A DNA stretch of 64,000 nt from Rhizobium sp. CF080 (GTDB taxonomy: Bacteria > Pseudomonadota > Alphaproteobacteria > Rhizobiales > Rhizobiaceae). The position numbers were made by a program, and so were the translations under genes. Positions within the stretch are counted from its first letter, which is position 1. Each line of letters starts with the position of its first letter. Shown here piece after piece: positions 1-7,823 of the stretch. The notes beneath the pieces were generated by a model. The model was not told the origin of the DNA and made no database searches. It saw nothing but the letters and a program-made list of their open reading frames with translations. Location: NCBI RefSeq assembly GCF_000282095.2, contig NZ_AKKC02000008.1:248001-312000 (forward strand). Direction: 5' to 3'.

Positions 1-132
<132 letters not shown>

Positions 133-169
133 GCGTCCTCCTCCAACACCTCCCCCCCCGCGAGCATCA

Positions 170-203
170 GCCGGCAGGTCCACCCTGCCGGCTTTTTCGT
201 TTT
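170..203 (+). terminator. Rho-independent terminator of the kdgD-like gene
   Basis: A perfect 9-bp stem (170-178 with 184-192, GCCGGCAGG/CCTGCCGGC), a 5-nt loop, then TTTTTCGTTTT. It lies 38 bp after the stop codon. Confidence 0.85.
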
Positions 204-224
204 CGTGGCCCGAGCGTTCGCGGC

Positions 225-257
225 AAATAAAAACGCCCGCAACCGAAGTTGCGAGCG
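225..257 (-). terminator. Rho-independent terminator of the leftward binding-protein gene
   Basis: On the minus strand, a 10-bp stem with one mismatch (257-248 with 243-234) is closed by a UUCG tetraloop and followed by a T-rich run (RC of 225-233). It lies about 30 bp after the stop of the 288-1880 gene and back-to-back with the rightward terminator at 170-203. Confidence 0.8.
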
Positions 258-287
258 CCGTCCTGGGAGGGACTTGTCGGTTGATGA

Positions 288-1880
288 TCAGCGTTGCTTG
301 GAGACGGTGCGCAGGCGGACCGTCCAGCCGTAGTGGTTCACATAGCCCTTCACGTCGGCGCGATAGACGACGCTGTCGACAACCGCCGAGATCGGCTGCA
401 GCGCAGGAACGAGTTCCTCGTATCGCTTCTGAATGTCTTCATAGGCGGTCTTCTGCTTCGCCTGGTCACGTTCCACCAGCGCCTTGGCGGACATGTCGTT
501 CAGCTGCTGGTCGAAGAAGGACGTGCGCCAGCCGATGATGCCGCTGAGCTTGGCGTCGTCGGCATTGTTCGGGTTGATGACGAGGGCGCGCAGGTTGGAA
601 TGCGGATGCGGCTCCTGGCCGCCGCCGCCGCGACCGACGAGCATTTCGAACTTGCGCTCGCGCATCGGGCCATAGATCTGGTCGCCAGCGCCCTGGACGA
701 TCTCGGCCTTGATGCCGGCCTGGGCGAGGGTGGCCTGAATGGCTGTAGCGGTGTCCGTGAAAGGCGGTTCGTTGAGCGTCAGGAGCCTGACCGGGAAACC
801 ATCGGGGTAACCCGCCTTGGCGAGCAGTTCCTTGGCCTTGGCGACATCGACCTTGTAGTCCGGATCGGCCAAGCTGCCGATGACGCCTTCGGCGACCGGG
901 CGAAGACGCTTGGTGCCGTAATTCGGCATGATCGACTTGTTGATGCCGTCATAGTCGATCAGGTGGCGGATCGCGAGCCGCACGTCCGGGTTCTTGAAGC
1001 GCTCGTCCTTCATGCTCACGGCGAGGAAGTAGAAGCCCGAGCTCGGCGTGCTCTGCACTTCGACGTCCTTGTTTTTGCCGAGCGCGGCGATATCGGGAAC
1101 CGAAAGGCCGATCGCGACGTCCACGTCGCCCTTTTCCAGCATCAGCCGCTTGGTCTGGGATTCCGGCATGTGCCGGAAGATCACCCGCTTCATCTTGGGC
1201 TTTTCGCCCCAGTAATCGTCGAAGCGTGTCAGGATGAGCATTTCGTTGGAGGCCCAGCGTGTCAGGCTGAAGGCGCCGGAACCGGCGACATTGATCTTCA
1301 GCCAGGCCGCGCCCTTGTCGCCGTTCGCCTCGTGGCTCATGGCGGTCTTCATGTCGACGACCGCGCTGGCGTCCGGCTTGCCGAAGATGTCGAGCGTGAG
1401 CTGCGGATCGGTCGCCTGAGCCGGCTTGAGGGTGATCTTGTTGCCGTCAGCCGTCAGCAGCTGGTCGATATTGCCCGCCTTGTAGCCGAAGGACGACCAG
1501 ACGCCCGCGCCGACCAGGCCGAGGCTGATGTTGCGTTTGATCGACCAGACGACATCTTCGGTTGTGACCGGGTTGCCGGACGTGAACTTCGCGCCATCCC
1601 TCAGCGTGAAGGTGATCGAGCCGTCATCCGCGACCGTCCAGGCGCTGGCGAGACCCGGATTGACGGTCTTCTTGTCGGCGGCGAGCTCCACCAGCGTATC
1701 ATAGAGATTGGCGATGACGCCCGTCGCCTCGCGGCCTGAAATCGCCGCCGGATCGAGGGTCAGGATATTGTTCATGCTCAGGCCGACGATCAGCTGGTCG
1801 GCGGGGGTATCGGCGAATGCGCCGATCGGCGCAGACAGCGTCAGAGCCGTGGCGAGCGCCACATGCTTCATCCATTTCAT
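288..1880 (-). CDS. ABC transporter periplasmic substrate-binding protein, SBP_bac_5 (peptide/opine type)
   Basis: A 530-residue protein with a Sec signal peptide (about residues 1-23, ending AFA before DTPADQ) and the length of DppA/OppA-class binding proteins. It has the usual family landmarks: an N-terminal LTLDPA segment, then a GSGAFSLTRW-type segment near the middle. The start is the ATG at 1880, because GGAGG sits about 7 bp upstream. An in-frame ATG at 1895 overlaps that ribosome-binding site and is unlikely. No permease or ATPase gene adjoins it. It is a single-gene unit facing a terminator on its 3' side and divergent from the uronate genes on its 5' side. It may feed a transporter encoded elsewhere. 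The ligand cannot be read from sequence. Confidence 0.85.
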   Translation of the reverse strand: MKWMKHVALATALTLSAPIGAFADTPADQLIVGLSMNNILTLDPAAISGREATGVIANLYDTLVELAADKKTVNPGLASAWTVADDGSITFTLRDGAKFTSGNPVTTEDVVWSIKRNISLGLVGAGVWSSFGYKAGNIDQLLTADGNKITLKPAQATDPQLTLDIFGKPDASAVVDMKTAMSHEANGDKGAAWLKINVAGSGAFSLTRWASNEMLILTRFDDYWGEKPKMKRVIFRHMPESQTKRLMLEKGDVDVAIGLSVPDIAALGKNKDVEVQSTPSSGFYFLAVSMKDERFKNPDVRLAIRHLIDYDGINKSIMPNYGTKRLRPVAEGVIGSLADPDYKVDVAKAKELLAKAGYPDGFPVRLLTLNEPPFTDTATAIQATLAQAGIKAEIVQGAGDQIYGPMRERKFEMLVGRGGGGQEPHPHSNLRALVINPNNADDAKLSGIIGWRTSFFDQQLNDMSAKALVERDQAKQKTAYEDIQKRYEELVPALQPISAVVDSVVYRADVKGYVNHYGWTVRLRTVSKQR

Positions 1881-2074
1881 TTGGGGTTCCTCCATTCGAG
1901 GCGCTCATATGAGAGTATGACGTCACATGAGATGCCGTGTTGTATGAAGACTCAAAACTTAATCTTCGTCAATCGATATGGCATTGGAAATCGCGCATTT
2001 GCGTTGCTTTAACGCCGAGGTTGAGGTGGCCAATACTGCGGCATCCTATTTCAAGCTCCAAGTCATATTATGAG

Positions 2075-2104
2075 TTGACGGGTATCCGGGGCGCCTTCTA
2101 GATT
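2075..2104 (+). promoter_or_regulatory. Candidate sigma-70 promoter for the udh gene
   Basis: TTGACG at 2075-2080 and TAGATT at 2099-2104, separated by 18 bp, end 30 bp before the udh start codon. The match is moderate. An 8-bp palindrome TCATATGA at 1905-1912 on the other side of this divergent intergenic region could serve the leftward gene. Confidence 0.35.
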
Positions 2105-2134
2105 GCAGGCAGCATGTCGAGGAGGAAAATTGCG

Positions 2135-2950
2135 ATGAAGCGGCTTCTGATCACCGGAGCGGCCGGCAACATGGGCAAGGCCATGCGCCAGCGGCTCGGG
2201 CACCTGGCGGAGGTCATCCGCATTTCCGATATCTCTCCCCTGGACAATGTCGCGGCCAACGAAGAGCCGGTTACCTGCGATCTGGCGGATCCGGACGCGG
2301 TTCTGCGCATGGTGGAAGGATGCGACGGCATCCTGCATTTCGGCGGCATTCCTTCCGAGAACACCTTTGCCAGCATTCTCGACAGCAATATCCGCGGCCT
2401 GCACAATCTCTACGAGGCGGCGCGAAAGCAGGGAAAACCGCGCATCCTGTTTGCCAGCAGCAACCATACGGTCGGCTTTTATCGGCAGGATCAGTTCATC
2501 GGGGTCGATCAGCCCACCAAACCGGACGGCCTCTATGGCGCCTCGAAATGCTTCGGCGAGGGCCTGGCGCAGATGTATTTCCACAAGTTCGGCCAGGAAA
2601 CGGCGATCGTCCGCATCGGTGCCTGCTGGCCGAAGCCGACGACGGTGCGGATGCTGTCGATCTGGCTGAGTTTCGACGACATGGCGTCGCTTTCCGAACG
2701 GGTCTTCAGGGCGCCTTACCTCGGTTGCCCAACCATCTGGGGTGTTTCGGACAATCAGCCGAAATGGTGGGACAATTCCGCTTCCGCCTACCTGGGCTGG
2801 GTTCCGAAGGACAGTTCGGAAATCTATCGCTCGGAACTGGAACGCAATCCGGGCATTCCGGACAAGGGGTCGTCGCAGGCGAAATGGCAGGGCGGCGGTT
2901 TCGTCGACGATCCCATCTACACCGAACCTCCCCGCACTGCGAACCGGTAA
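2135..2950 (+). CDS. udh: Uronate dehydrogenase (NAD-dependent, short-chain dehydrogenase fold)
   Basis: A 271-residue SDR-type protein that strongly resembles the Agrobacterium uronate dehydrogenase (265 aa). That enzyme oxidises D-galacturonate or D-glucuronate to the aldarolactone with NAD+ in the cytoplasm. Visible features are the Rossmann motif GAAGNMG (residues 8-14), CDLAD (48-52), the SSNHT substrate loop (108-112) and the catalytic YGASK (Tyr134, Lys138). The start is the ATG at 2135, because GGAGG at 2120-2124 is correctly spaced. An upstream in-frame ATG at 2114 overlaps that site. It is followed 6 bp later by a mandelate-racemase-family gene and is likely co-transcribed with it. 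Confidence 0.88.
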   Translation: MKRLLITGAAGNMGKAMRQRLGHLAEVIRISDISPLDNVAANEEPVTCDLADPDAVLRMVEGCDGILHFGGIPSENTFASILDSNIRGLHNLYEAARKQGKPRILFASSNHTVGFYRQDQFIGVDQPTKPDGLYGASKCFGEGLAQMYFHKFGQETAIVRIGACWPKPTTVRMLSIWLSFDDMASLSERVFRAPYLGCPTIWGVSDNQPKWWDNSASAYLGWVPKDSSEIYRSELERNPGIPDKGSSQAKWQGGGFVDDPIYTEPPRTANR

Positions 2951-2956
2951 CGTCCC

Positions 2957-4036
2957 ATGAAGATTACGGATCTCACCACCAACGCCGTCAGCCTGCCGCT
3001 TGCCGAACCGTTCGGCAATGCCACGGCGACCATTCATCAATTCTCCTGCATCGTCGTCGATCTCGTTACCGATGAGGGATTGCGGGGGGAAAACCTGATC
3101 TTCACCATCCGGCCGGAGCAGCTGAAGCTTCTGGACAGCATGGTGCATGTGCTGCGGGATGCGGTGATCGGGCGCGACCCGGACGATACCGGCGCCTTCT
3201 GGGCCGATGCCTGGCGGCGCATCAACTTCATCGGCTTTACGGGCGTCTCGATCATGGGCATTTCGGCGATCGATGGTGCCATGTGGGATCTGAGAGCCAA
3301 GCGCGCCGGGCTTTCGATCTCGCGGATGCTGGGGCGCAGCCGGGAAACCATTCCGGCCTATGCGAGCGGCGGCCTCTGGCTGACCCAGGACATTCCCTCA
3401 CTCGTCCGGCAGGCGGAAGGGTTTGTCGCAGCCGGCTTCAAGGCAATGAAGCTGCGGCTTGCCGGGAGGATCGACGTGGACCTGCCGCGTGTGAAGGCCG
3501 TTCGGGCGGCGATCGGCAGCGATATCGGGCTGATGATCGATGCCAACCAGGTGCTCGACGCTGATGCGGCGATCAAGCTCGGCGATGCGCTGGCGCCGTT
3601 TGATATCGCCTGGTTCGAGGAGCCGGTGCCGGCCCACGCATTGGAAGACTCGGCCAAGGTGGCAAGAGCCCTGCGCATGCCGGTCGCTTCCGGCGAGAAC
3701 GAATATACCCGCTACGGTTTCCGGCGGATGATCGAGACGGGTGCCGCCTCCATTCTCATGCCGGATCTCCAGCGGGTTGGCGGCGTTACCGAATTCGCCC
3801 GCGTCGGCGCCCTGGCGGCAAGCTTTGATCTGCCGATCTCATCGCATCTTTTCCCCGAAATGAGCCTGCAGCTGTTGGCACATGTCCCGACCGCCCATTC
3901 CCTGGAATACGTGGAATGGTTCGCGCCGCTCTACGAGGAGACGATAACGCTCGTTGACGGGACGGCCCGGATTCCCGATGCGCCTGGCTGGGGGATGTCC
4001 TTGGACCGGGATGCCATCGTCCGCCACGCTCTTTAG
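2957..4036 (+). CDS. Mandelate racemase/muconate lactonizing enzyme family protein (enolase superfamily)
   Basis: A 359-residue enolase-superfamily enzyme whose active-site positions coincide with Pseudomonas mandelate racemase. They are metal ligands Asp195, Glu221 and Glu247, the Asp270-His297 general-base dyad (MPDLQRVGG and SSHLF) and Glu317. The second base differs: the KxK motif reads K-L-R (Lys165, Arg167), so the lysine equivalent to MR Lys166 is arginine. The fold and reaction chemistry (proton abstraction next to a carboxylate) are established for the family. The substrate is inferred. Directly downstream of udh and near a kdgD-like gene, a sugar-acid cycloisomerase or dehydratase acting on galactarolactone/galactarate is the best guess. 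Sequence resemblance is nearer to mandelate racemase than to the Agrobacterium galactarolactone cycloisomerase. Confidence 0.75.
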   Translation: MKITDLTTNAVSLPLAEPFGNATATIHQFSCIVVDLVTDEGLRGENLIFTIRPEQLKLLDSMVHVLRDAVIGRDPDDTGAFWADAWRRINFIGFTGVSIMGISAIDGAMWDLRAKRAGLSISRMLGRSRETIPAYASGGLWLTQDIPSLVRQAEGFVAAGFKAMKLRLAGRIDVDLPRVKAVRAAIGSDIGLMIDANQVLDADAAIKLGDALAPFDIAWFEEPVPAHALEDSAKVARALRMPVASGENEYTRYGFRRMIETGAASILMPDLQRVGGVTEFARVGALAASFDLPISSHLFPEMSLQLLAHVPTAHSLEYVEWFAPLYEETITLVDGTARIPDAPGWGMSLDRDAIVRHAL

Positions 4037-4144
4037 GCGGAGAAATAGGAGAACGGCGAGACTTTCACGGTTAGCCGCTCCTGGGACCAGGTTCCCCCCC
4101 CCCCGGCGTTCCTGCGAAAGCGCAAGTAAAAGCCCACGCCCTGT

Positions 4145-4158
4145 TTGTTTCACGTCAA
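4145..4158. promoter_or_regulatory. Upstream copy of a TTG-N8-CAA (FNR/NnrR-like) motif
   Basis: TTGTTTCACGTCAA, followed by AGAG. It matches the half-site spacing of Crp/FNR-family sites and is the same as the downstream copy at 4359-4372 apart from three spacer bases, in the shared frame GTTTGT-NNN-ACGTCAAAGAG. It is 214 bp from the second copy. Confidence 0.35.
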
Positions 4159-4358
4159 AGAGCAGAGGTTGGCGTGGACATAGGTTCTATTTCCAGAGGA
4201 CGGCGATTTACTCCGCCCCTTGTTCCGAAGGAAAGAAACCAGGACCGACAAGATTCAGATGACCAGACGCTTCGCCAAGCGGTTGGACAACGTGACCATC
4301 ACTGCGCCATCCGGGCGTACGCCGACGCAAAAGCGAGCTGCGACAAACCCAAAACCGT

Positions 4359-4399
4359 TTGTCGTACGTCAAAGAGGGCCGGCGGTTTTGCTCTAGTGT
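4359..4399 (+). promoter_or_regulatory. FNR/NnrR-like site and -10 element of the pseudoazurin gene
   Basis: TTGTCGTACGTCAA at 4359-4372 (centre 4365.5) is followed by TAGTGT at 4394-4399. If the site is centred at -41.5, transcription would start near 4407 and the -10 would fall at 4395-4400, within one base of TAGTGT. This is the class II geometry of FNR-type activators. The assignment is inference from spacing; the half-sites are not perfect FNR or NnrR consensus. Confidence 0.45.
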
Positions 4400-4441
4400 G
4401 AATTCAACGAAGCCGAGGGCTTCCACACAAGGAGTAAGAAA

Positions 4442-4888
4442 ATGAAGAAGATTTTGGCATCCCTGGTCGGTGCGGCGATCGTTACGGCCGTCTGCGCCAC
4501 GGCGGCGTCGGCTGCCGACTTCGAAGTGCATATGCTCAACAAGGGCAAGGACGGCGCGATGGTATTCGAACCGAGCTCCCTCAAGATCGCCAAGGGCGAC
4601 ACCGTCACCTTCATTCCAACCGACAAATCTCACAACGCCGAAACCATCGACGGGCTGATCCCGGAAGGCGCAAAGCCGTTCAAGGGCCAGATGAACGAAA
4701 GCGTGAAGGTGACGTTTGACATCGAAGGGGCGTATGCCGTGAAATGCTCGCCGCATGTCGGCATGGGCATGATCGGTCTCGTCGTCGTCGGCAACGCTCC
4801 TGCCAATCTCGAAGCCGTCAAGACCGCGAAACTGCCCAAAAAGGCCCGCGAACGTCTTGACGCGGATATCGCTGCTTCCGGCGTTTAA
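4442..4888 (+). CDS. Pseudoazurin (type 1 blue copper protein)
   Basis: 148 residues with a Sec signal (residues 1-24, ending ASA) and a mature cupredoxin of the usual pseudoazurin size starting [11 protein letters not shown]. The copper ligands are all present with family spacing: His64, Cys102, His105 and Met110, corresponding to mature His40, Cys78, His81 and Met86. Pseudoazurins are periplasmic one-electron carriers that donate to nitrite or nitrous oxide reductase, or act in other low-oxygen electron transfer. No denitrification gene lies in the window, so the partner is elsewhere. An AGGAG ribosome-binding site lies about 8 bp upstream. Two TTG-N8-CAA motifs upstream suggest control by oxygen or nitric oxide through a Crp/FNR regulator. 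Confidence 0.93.
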   Translation: MKKILASLVGAAIVTAVCATAASAADFEVHMLNKGKDGAMVFEPSSLKIAKGDTVTFIPTDKSHNAETIDGLIPEGAKPFKGQMNESVKVTFDIEGAYAVKCSPHVGMGMIGLVVVGNAPANLEAVKTAKLPKKARERLDADIAASGV

Positions 4889-4904
4889 GCGGGGGGTCCG
4901 TCCG

Positions 4905-4945
4905 GCGGCGGCCATTCCCTCTCCCCTGGCCGCCGCTGCGCTTAT
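4905..4945. terminator. Hairpin between convergent pseudoazurin and esterase genes
   Basis: A perfect 10-bp GC stem (4905-4914 with 4927-4936) with a 12-nt loop, and no long T-run on either side. It is probably a shared terminator for the two converging genes. Confidence 0.45.
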
Positions 4946-4971
4946 TCACCCGGTTTCATCCTGCGCGAAAT

Positions 4972-6054
4972 TCAGCGCATCAGGCCGGCCATGCGAAGCG
5001 CATTCTCGATGATCTGCTGGATACCTTCAGGCTCCTTTGCTTGCTCGGAAGAGGCCGATGCCCGCTTGGGGCCGTCGCTCTTCGCCTGCAACGGCTCCAC
5101 GCCTTCGCGAAGCAGGCCCCAGCTTTTTGCCGAATGAAGCGTCGACGATATGCCGACATCCAGCAGGTAGGGCGCGGCGTTCTCATAGCCGAGCGCGGGG
5201 TCGATCGGTGTTCCGTGGCCCATACCGGCAATGCTGTAATATTCAATCACCTGCCTGCCGCGGGCATCTTTCCAGACGGTTTTCGACTGGCCATCGACCT
5301 TTTGCTCCAGGTCCGGCCGTGACCCTACCTCGTGAACGGCGCGCCACTGGTCGATGATCGCCTGCGCGTTTGCTTCTGCGACCGTATTGTCCTGGGTGCC
5401 CTGCCATACCGAGATGGTCGGCCAGGGTCCCTGATGGGTGGAAGCGGCCTTCAGCCGCGACTGAAGCGCCGATGGTGCCGGCAGGCCTTGCCCGCGCATC
5501 CGGTCGAAGGCTTCGGGAACCGTCGCGGCGACGCCATAGGGCAAGCCGGCGATGATTGCGCCACCTGCGAAAACCTCCGGATAGGTGGCCAACATTATAT
5601 TGGCCATCGCACCCCCTGCGGACAAGCCGCTCACATAGATGCGCGAAGTGTCGATCCCATGCCGGGAGACTACGGCATCGATCATCTGGCGGATCGAGTG
5701 CGCTTCGCCCTGGCCGCGGCGCATGTCGCCCGGAACGAACCAGTTGAAGCAGAGATTACCGTTGTTGGCCCGGACCTGTTCGGGCAGGAGGACCACGAAG
5801 CCGTGGCGTTCGGCGAGCTTCGACCATCCGGCGCCGTGATCATAACCGGACGCGGTTTGCGTGCATCCGTGCAGAACCACGACGAGGGCGGGGCCTTTGG
5901 GAAGCAGGGAGGGAACGTATACCCTGGCTGCCAGCGCCCCGGGATTGGATCCGAAACTGCTCAGTTCCTCCAGATGGCTGGGCGAGTCGGTCTGTTCCCG
6001 ACCCAGTGATTTCAAGCGGGCAAGCCGCTCCAGCGTATCCGACAACGATCTCAT
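4972..6054 (-). CDS. PHB-depolymerase-family esterase (alpha/beta hydrolase)
   Basis: A 360-residue alpha/beta hydrolase of the extracellular PHB depolymerase / feruloyl-esterase-like family. Visible are the oxyanion segment LHGCTQ (61-66), the nucleophile elbow GLSAGG (Ser145), Asp222 in WQGTQDNT and His280 in GMGHGT, giving a complete triad. There is no obvious N-terminal signal peptide, so secretion is uncertain. Annotation as an extracellular depolymerase should not be taken literally. The start is the ATG at 6054 with AGGAG 6 bp upstream. An in-frame ATG at 6069 lies upstream of that site. The substrate could be a polyester, a feruloyl or other aryl ester, or a storage-polymer oligomer. 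It is a single gene with a palindrome in its promoter region. Confidence 0.8.
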   Translation of the reverse strand: MRSLSDTLERLARLKSLGREQTDSPSHLEELSSFGSNPGALAARVYVPSLLPKGPALVVVLHGCTQTASGYDHGAGWSKLAERHGFVVLLPEQVRANNGNLCFNWFVPGDMRRGQGEAHSIRQMIDAVVSRHGIDTSRIYVSGLSAGGAMANIMLATYPEVFAGGAIIAGLPYGVAATVPEAFDRMRGQGLPAPSALQSRLKAASTHQGPWPTISVWQGTQDNTVAEANAQAIIDQWRAVHEVGSRPDLEQKVDGQSKTVWKDARGRQVIEYYSIAGMGHGTPIDPALGYENAAPYLLDVGISSTLHSAKSWGLLREGVEPLQAKSDGPKRASASSEQAKEPEGIQQIIENALRMAGLMR

Positions 6055-6097
6055 AATGGCTCCTGGCAATCATTGCCGGGATGGCAGTGATCAGCGA

Positions 6098-6123
6098 CAA
6101 CGTTCCCTATATGGGTAACGTTG
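6098..6123. promoter_or_regulatory. 26-bp near-perfect palindrome, candidate operator of the esterase gene
   Basis: CAACGTT (6098-6104) and AACGTTG (6117-6123) flank CCCTATATGGGT. 11 of 13 base pairs are symmetric. It lies 44 bp upstream of the esterase start and spans a TATAGG on the minus strand that could be its -10, as expected for a repressor site. Confidence 0.5.
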
Positions 6124-6161
6124 CTGCACTGCACAATTATTTTTTTGCGGAATGCGTTTCA

Positions 6162-7823
6162 CTACGAGCCGGCGGGAGCCGAAAGGTTCGCTGCCCGCGA
6201 GGTTTTGCGTCCGCTTTCGATCAGCGCCTTGGTGTATTCATGCTGCGGCGAGAGGAAGAGGCGTTCCGTCTCGCCCTGTTCGACGATCTCGCCGCGTTTC
6301 ATCACGATGGTCCGGTCGCAGATCTGGCGGATGACGGCAAGGTTGTGCGAGATGAAGACATAGGTGAGGTCGAGTTCGGCGCGCAGTTCCTGCAGGAAGT
6401 CGAGCACCTGCGCCTGCACCGAGATATCGAGCGCGGACGTCGGTTCGTCGAGGATCAGCAGGCGTGGATTGAGGGCGATGGCGCGGGCGATGCAGATACG
6501 CTGCTTCTGGCCGCCGGACAGTTCGTGCGGATAACGGTACTTGAACATCTTCGGCAGCTGAACGATGTCGAGCAGCGCTTCGACGCGCGCCTCGATATCG
6601 CGGCGGCTCATGTTCGTCTGGATGCGCAGGGGCTCGCCGATCGCGTCGCCGATCGTGTGACGGCCGTTGAGCGCCGAATGCGGGTTCTGGAAGACGAACT
6701 GCATGTGCCGACGCATCAACCGCAGAGGTTCGCCGGTCAGGCCGGAGATGTTTTTGCCGTCGAAGATGATATCGCCGGAGGTCGGCTCGATCAGCCGCAG
6801 CAGCATGCGCGCCAGCGTCGACTTGCCGGAGCCGGATTCGCCGACCACGCCGAAGATTTCGCCGGTCGCGACGGAGAGGTTGATGCTGTCGACCGCCGTC
6901 ACCTCGGTGCCGGACTGGCTGCGATAGACCTTCCTGAGGTCGATCGCTTCCAGGAGAATGCCGGGTTTCGGGGAGGCGCCGACCGCCGGTTCGGCGGCAA
7001 CCTTTGCCGATGCGGTATCGATGTCCGGCACGGCGGCGAGCAGGCGCTTGGTGTATTCGTGTTTCGGGGCGCTGAGGATATCCGCGGTCAGGCCCTGTTC
7101 GACGATCTCTCCCTTGTACATGACCGCGCAGCGCTTCGCGATCGTGGCGATCGCGCCGATATCGTGGCTGATCATGATGACGGTGAGATTGAGTTTTTCG
7201 ACGAGCGAATTGATGAGGTCAAGCACCTGCGCCTGGACCGTCACGTCGAGCGCCGTCGTCGGCTCGTCGGCGATCAGCAGGTCCGGCTTGCCGGACAGCG
7301 CCATTGCGATCAGCACCCGCTGGCGCATGCCGCCGGAAAGCTGGTGCGGATATTGGTCGAACAGCATGGCCGGGTTCGGCAGGCCGACCTGGTCGAGCAG
7401 GTCCTCGGTGCGGGTACGGCGGGCGGCCTTCGAGGAGACGCCGTGTCCGGCCGCCTTTTCATGGGCGGCGATGACGTCGGAAATCTGCTGCCCGATCGTG
7501 AAGAGCGGGTTCAGATAGGTCATCGGATCCTGGAAGATCATCGAGATGCGGATGCCGCGGATCTTGGTCCAGTCTTTTTCCGATAGTGCGGTAATGTCCT
7601 GTCCGTCGAAGGCGATGCTGCCCTCGATAACCTTCGAGGCCTTCGGGCCGATGCCGAGCACGGAGCGTACCAGCACCGTCTTGCCGGAACCGCTTTCGCC
7701 GACGATGCCGAGCGTATCGCCGCGGTTGACGGTCAGGTTGATGTCCTTCAGCACATGCACCGGACCGTCGAACGTGGCGATGTCGAGCCGGTAGTTCTGA
7801 ATGTCGAGAAGAGGTCCGGTCAT
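6162..7823 (-). CDS. Dpp/Opp-type ABC transporter, fused dual ATP-binding protein (DppD-DppF)
   Basis: 553 residues with two complete ABC ATPase domains in tandem. Domain 1 has Walker A GESGSGKT (42-49), signature LSGGMRQR (162-169) and Walker B LLIADEP (182-188). Domain 2 has Walker A GESGSGKST (328-336), LSGGQKQR and LLILDEP. Each domain ends with the oligopeptide-transporter C-terminal type (HEYTKRLLAAVPD; HEYTKALIES). It energises import through the two permeases encoded directly upstream, with a 4-bp overlap to the second permease. It is the last gene of the leftward AroM-SBP-permease-permease-ATPase operon, whose neighbours suggest a hydantoin-like or modified amino-acid substrate. Confidence 0.92.
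   Translation of the reverse strand: MTGPLLDIQNYRLDIATFDGPVHVLKDINLTVNRGDTLGIVGESGSGKTVLVRSVLGIGPKASKVIEGSIAFDGQDITALSEKDWTKIRGIRISMIFQDPMTYLNPLFTIGQQISDVIAAHEKAAGHGVSSKAARRTRTEDLLDQVGLPNPAMLFDQYPHQLSGGMRQRVLIAMALSGKPDLLIADEPTTALDVTVQAQVLDLINSLVEKLNLTVIMISHDIGAIATIAKRCAVMYKGEIVEQGLTADILSAPKHEYTKRLLAAVPDIDTASAKVAAEPAVGASPKPGILLEAIDLRKVYRSQSGTEVTAVDSINLSVATGEIFGVVGESGSGKSTLARMLLRLIEPTSGDIIFDGKNISGLTGEPLRLMRRHMQFVFQNPHSALNGRHTIGDAIGEPLRIQTNMSRRDIEARVEALLDIVQLPKMFKYRYPHELSGGQKQRICIARAIALNPRLLILDEPTSALDISVQAQVLDFLQELRAELDLTYVFISHNLAVIRQICDRTIVMKRGEIVEQGETERLFLSPQHEYTKALIESGRKTSRAANLSAPAGS

Larger units (their letters stand above)
4037..4441. other. Intergenic region without a gene, holding two matched TTG-N8-CAA sites
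   Basis: 405 bp with no convincing coding frame. It contains a run of 11 C (4094-4104) and the two regulatory motifs listed separately. No terminator for the preceding operon is evident. Confidence 0.6.

Noticed and set aside
1881..1895. Longer start for the binding-protein gene at 1895
   Set aside because: The extra five codons include the GGAGG ribosome-binding site for the ATG at 1880.
4094..4104. Run of 11 C as a possible frameshift in a broken gene
   Set aside because: No recognisable coding sequence on either side would be joined by changing the run length.
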